DNA of 64,000 nucleotides, from positions 101,694 to 165,693 of the forward strand of contig JARBJD010000157.1 in the NCBI GenBank assembly GCA_033064195.1, given 5' to 3'. A program made the translations under genes and the position numbers. The DNA is from Blattamonas nauphoetae. Its lineage: Eukaryota; Preaxostyla; Oxymonadida. A model generated the notes under the pieces. It worked only from the letters and a program-made list of their open reading frames with translations. It was not told the origin of the DNA and searched no databases. This document shows positions 61,891 through 64,000 of the stretch, one piece after another (within the stretch, counting starts at the first letter, position 1; the number at the start of each line of letters is the position of its first letter).

Positions 61891-62980
61891 GAGCTGATGT
61901 GGTTGAACATATGAACGAAAACTGACTTGTGGGTTGATTGAGACCTTTGTTGTCTCTTTGTGTATCATCCCAACACATTTTCTCCTCTGCTTCAAAGAAT
62001 CCATTTTCCCACTCTCTGAGATGCAATCTATTTTAGAATACAACTGGAAAGCCTCCTTCGACCATCAGTACTCATGGGGAGATTCATGCCTTGTTGACAA
62101 GACAACATGAGAAAAATCCAGCTGCTCCCCTCATCAGGGCACTGGATAGCAGACATGACCTGCAGGAGGTAAAGCGGCAAGTCGAAGCTCATTATAATCG
62201 TTTGCTTTCTCTCTTATTGATTCTTTCTCTCCTTAGATATTCTCACCTCACTTTTGTCATCTCTTTCTCATTATTACAATGAAATGAGAAATAAAGATAA
62301 AAGTTTCGATTATCGCAGTGCGTCTCGCAAGTCCAAACACTTAGCGAGACCAAAGCACTGGGTTCGACGTCGAGGAGGGGCGTTTAATTATGCTCCTGAT
62401 TCTGACAGAATCGGTGGGAAACCTTGAAAGCCCACTCGATGTCGACCAGCTTCGAAGCAGGTATTAGTACTCATTTTATTCACAATTTTTCACAGACCAT
62501 CAACATTCACGACGACATCGCATTAATGAAGGCGATAGAAGACAACACTTCGCCTAGTTGTGAAAACCAGGTCCGAAAGTCAAAAAATCGACAAAAATTA
62601 GTTGCCTTTTCTTTCATTCGTTTTCATCAGCACCATCCATCGTCGATACACTGGACGATGACGATGTCTTCCTCCTCGCTTCTCCTCGTCTCACACAACA
62701 ATCCATTCCTCTTCCTCACAATCTGATATCACAATTCACAACAGAACGTCAGAAATCCGTCTCCTCGAAACAACCAAAAGGACTTTACATCACAAGCTCG
62801 TGGAACAGGGTAAAACAAGTATGTCATATTCTTCCTTTGTAAGAAAACCAAAAAATACTTCAAAACCAAAGAAAAGAACAGACCTCTGCTCCATTTGTGA
62901 GCGGGGAAATATCTGTTAAAAAACAAGAAACACTAAAAGCAACACACAAGAAAACTAAATCAAAAGAAGAAAATGAATTG
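61891..62980. other. Mostly unassigned; possible exons
   Basis: Short plus-strand pieces such as 62091-62170 and 62424-62600 (TINIHDDIALMKAIEDNTSP) look exon-like with GT-AG borders, but no family is recognised. Confidence 0.25.
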
Positions 62981-62987
62981 AAAACAA

Positions 62988-63480
62988 TTGAAAAGCACAA
63001 AAATAGCAGAAACACAAAGAAACTTTTACAATATTTCCATTTCATCCATCGACGATGACTCTTTAGTCATCGTCATGGACTTTAAAGAAAATTGGCACTT
63101 GCCACCTCAAACACCCAAATTGGTCATGATTTTTATTCCCAGGTTTCAGTTTCTCATTTGTGCATTACTTGTTTCACTTCACAACATTCTGTCATTACCA
63201 AAACACATCACAATTTCATCACCCTCGTGCTGCACGACCATCGTTTTGTTCAAGAATGTCTTTCCACTTTATTTGCACTTCCTTCCATATCATTCCAAAT
63301 CACATGTCACTGTATTTTCGGACACTGGTCCACATTTCGGAACCAGTTTGTCCTTGGTTTCTTTTTGTCTCTTCATTAAACCCTCTTTTCAGAGAAGAGG
63401 GTATGTTACTCTTTCTTCGCCGAGCAACACGGCAAAATTGTTGCGACCTGAGTTCGAGTCCTTTCCACTTTCGTTTCTAA
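62988..63480 (+). pseudogene. Possible RNase H-fold (DDE-type) transposase remnant
   Basis: Two frames together give SLVIVMDFKENWHLP, then THHNFITLVLHDHRFVQECL and FSDTGPHF. A strand ending in Asp (VMDFKE) and a later FSD-TG-HF motif at suitable spacing resemble first and second acidic positions of DDE-type transposases or transposon-derived proteins. At least two frame changes are required, so it is decayed if real. Low certainty. Confidence 0.3.
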
Positions 63481-63740
63481 TCATCCACAACCCCCATCCG
63501 CTCTCGGATGAACTTTTCACTTTCTTTGATAGTCGCACTGACTCTCTGAATTCATCGGAGAGAAACACCGTCCACTCTTTCACAAGTTTGTATTTTTCAT
63601 ATATTTCATATTTCTCCATTTTAGACATGAGGTCTTTCCAGATGACCATATTACTTTCGAGTAACAATTACAAGAATGAAGGATTATTTAGGGTTTTATT
63701 GAAAGGGTGCCTCCTTACAGGCACCTGTTTGCGTTAATTC

Positions 63741-64000
63741 TCATCATTTTCATATCTTCTCGAATATTCTCAGAAGAGAGGCAGAGACAACAGAGTGAGA
63801 AAGATTTTCGAGAAGGAGGAGGGCGAGAGGAGGAGCGGATTGAGTTCAGAATTGGGTGACAAAACTTCATTCCGCTTTTCTTTCATTTTAAATACTGCTA
63901 CAAACACAACATCTCTGTTCCACCTAAATCAACACTTCACTCACCCACAACCCGACTTTCTCTGCCAGGCCTTTTGGCCGAACAGGGTTAGCTGTGATCC
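63741..64000. other. No feature seen
   Basis: Purine-rich stretch (GAGGGCGAGAGGAGGAGCGG), then AT-rich sequence; no ORF or repeat identified. Confidence 0.3.

Overview
The window looks like nuclear DNA of a unicellular eukaryote. Genes are split by short GT-AG introns (about 28-100 nt). The proteins are eukaryotic in type: protein kinase with SPRY-like domains, HECT ligase, RhoGAP, LCAT-type acyltransferase, beta-helix surface-like proteins. The protein style resembles metamonads such as oxymonads (Preaxostyla); that assignment is inference only. The standard stop codons appear to be used.

Region by region. (1) 1-2.3 kb: degraded, unrecognised coding debris. (2) 2.3-8.3 kb: a kinase/coiled-coil/SPRY gene whose kinase has lost two catalytic Asp residues. 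It is cut by a 3.09-kb terminal-inverted-repeat (TIR) element with a 9-bp target duplication, which itself carries a mariner-type MITE. (3) 8.4-12.9 kb: a HECT ligase gene broken in two, with a beta-helix fragment fused at the break, then a kinase remnant. (4) 13.1-17.8 kb: an intact paralogue of the kinase/SPRY gene with four SPRY-like domains. (5) 18.0-19.3 kb: RhoGAP gene. (6) 19.3-27.1 kb: a 7.8-kb hAT-like insertion (8-bp target duplication) containing a second hAT-like element of 3.28 kb, a 36-bp-type satellite and a pogo-like transposon. (7) 27.2-29.6 kb: a SPRY fragment, tRNA-derived SINE-like sequences, hairpin repeats and copies of a structured repeat.

(8) 29.6-45.1 kb is the most remarkable part: a Maverick/Polinton-like integrated virus. 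It has two paralogous capsid-like proteins, two short amphipathic 'MAPG' proteins, a packaging ATPase, a Peptidase_S74 fibre protein, an rve integrase and several unknown proteins. Most of its genes share a T5-A-T5 motif just upstream of the start codon. No protein-primed DNA polymerase or capsid protease is visible. Two insertions have disabled it: a 521-bp hAT-like MITE in the fibre gene and a complete 4.7-kb DIRS-type tyrosine-recombinase retrotransposon in a structural-type gene. Both sit at positions where exact removal leaves one continuous reading frame.

(9) 45.3-47.5 kb: LCAT-family gene. (10) 47.7-51.0 kb: a second, almost identical copy of the 3.28-kb hAT-like element with its own 8-bp duplication. 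(11) 51-64 kb: poorly resolved host sequence with an ARM-like fragment, a decayed ABC ATPase, a roughly 490-bp inverted repeat flanked by two minisatellite arrays, and a possible transposase remnant near the end. Overall this is a heavily invaded locus in which elements are nested in one another, and the target duplications give the order of events.
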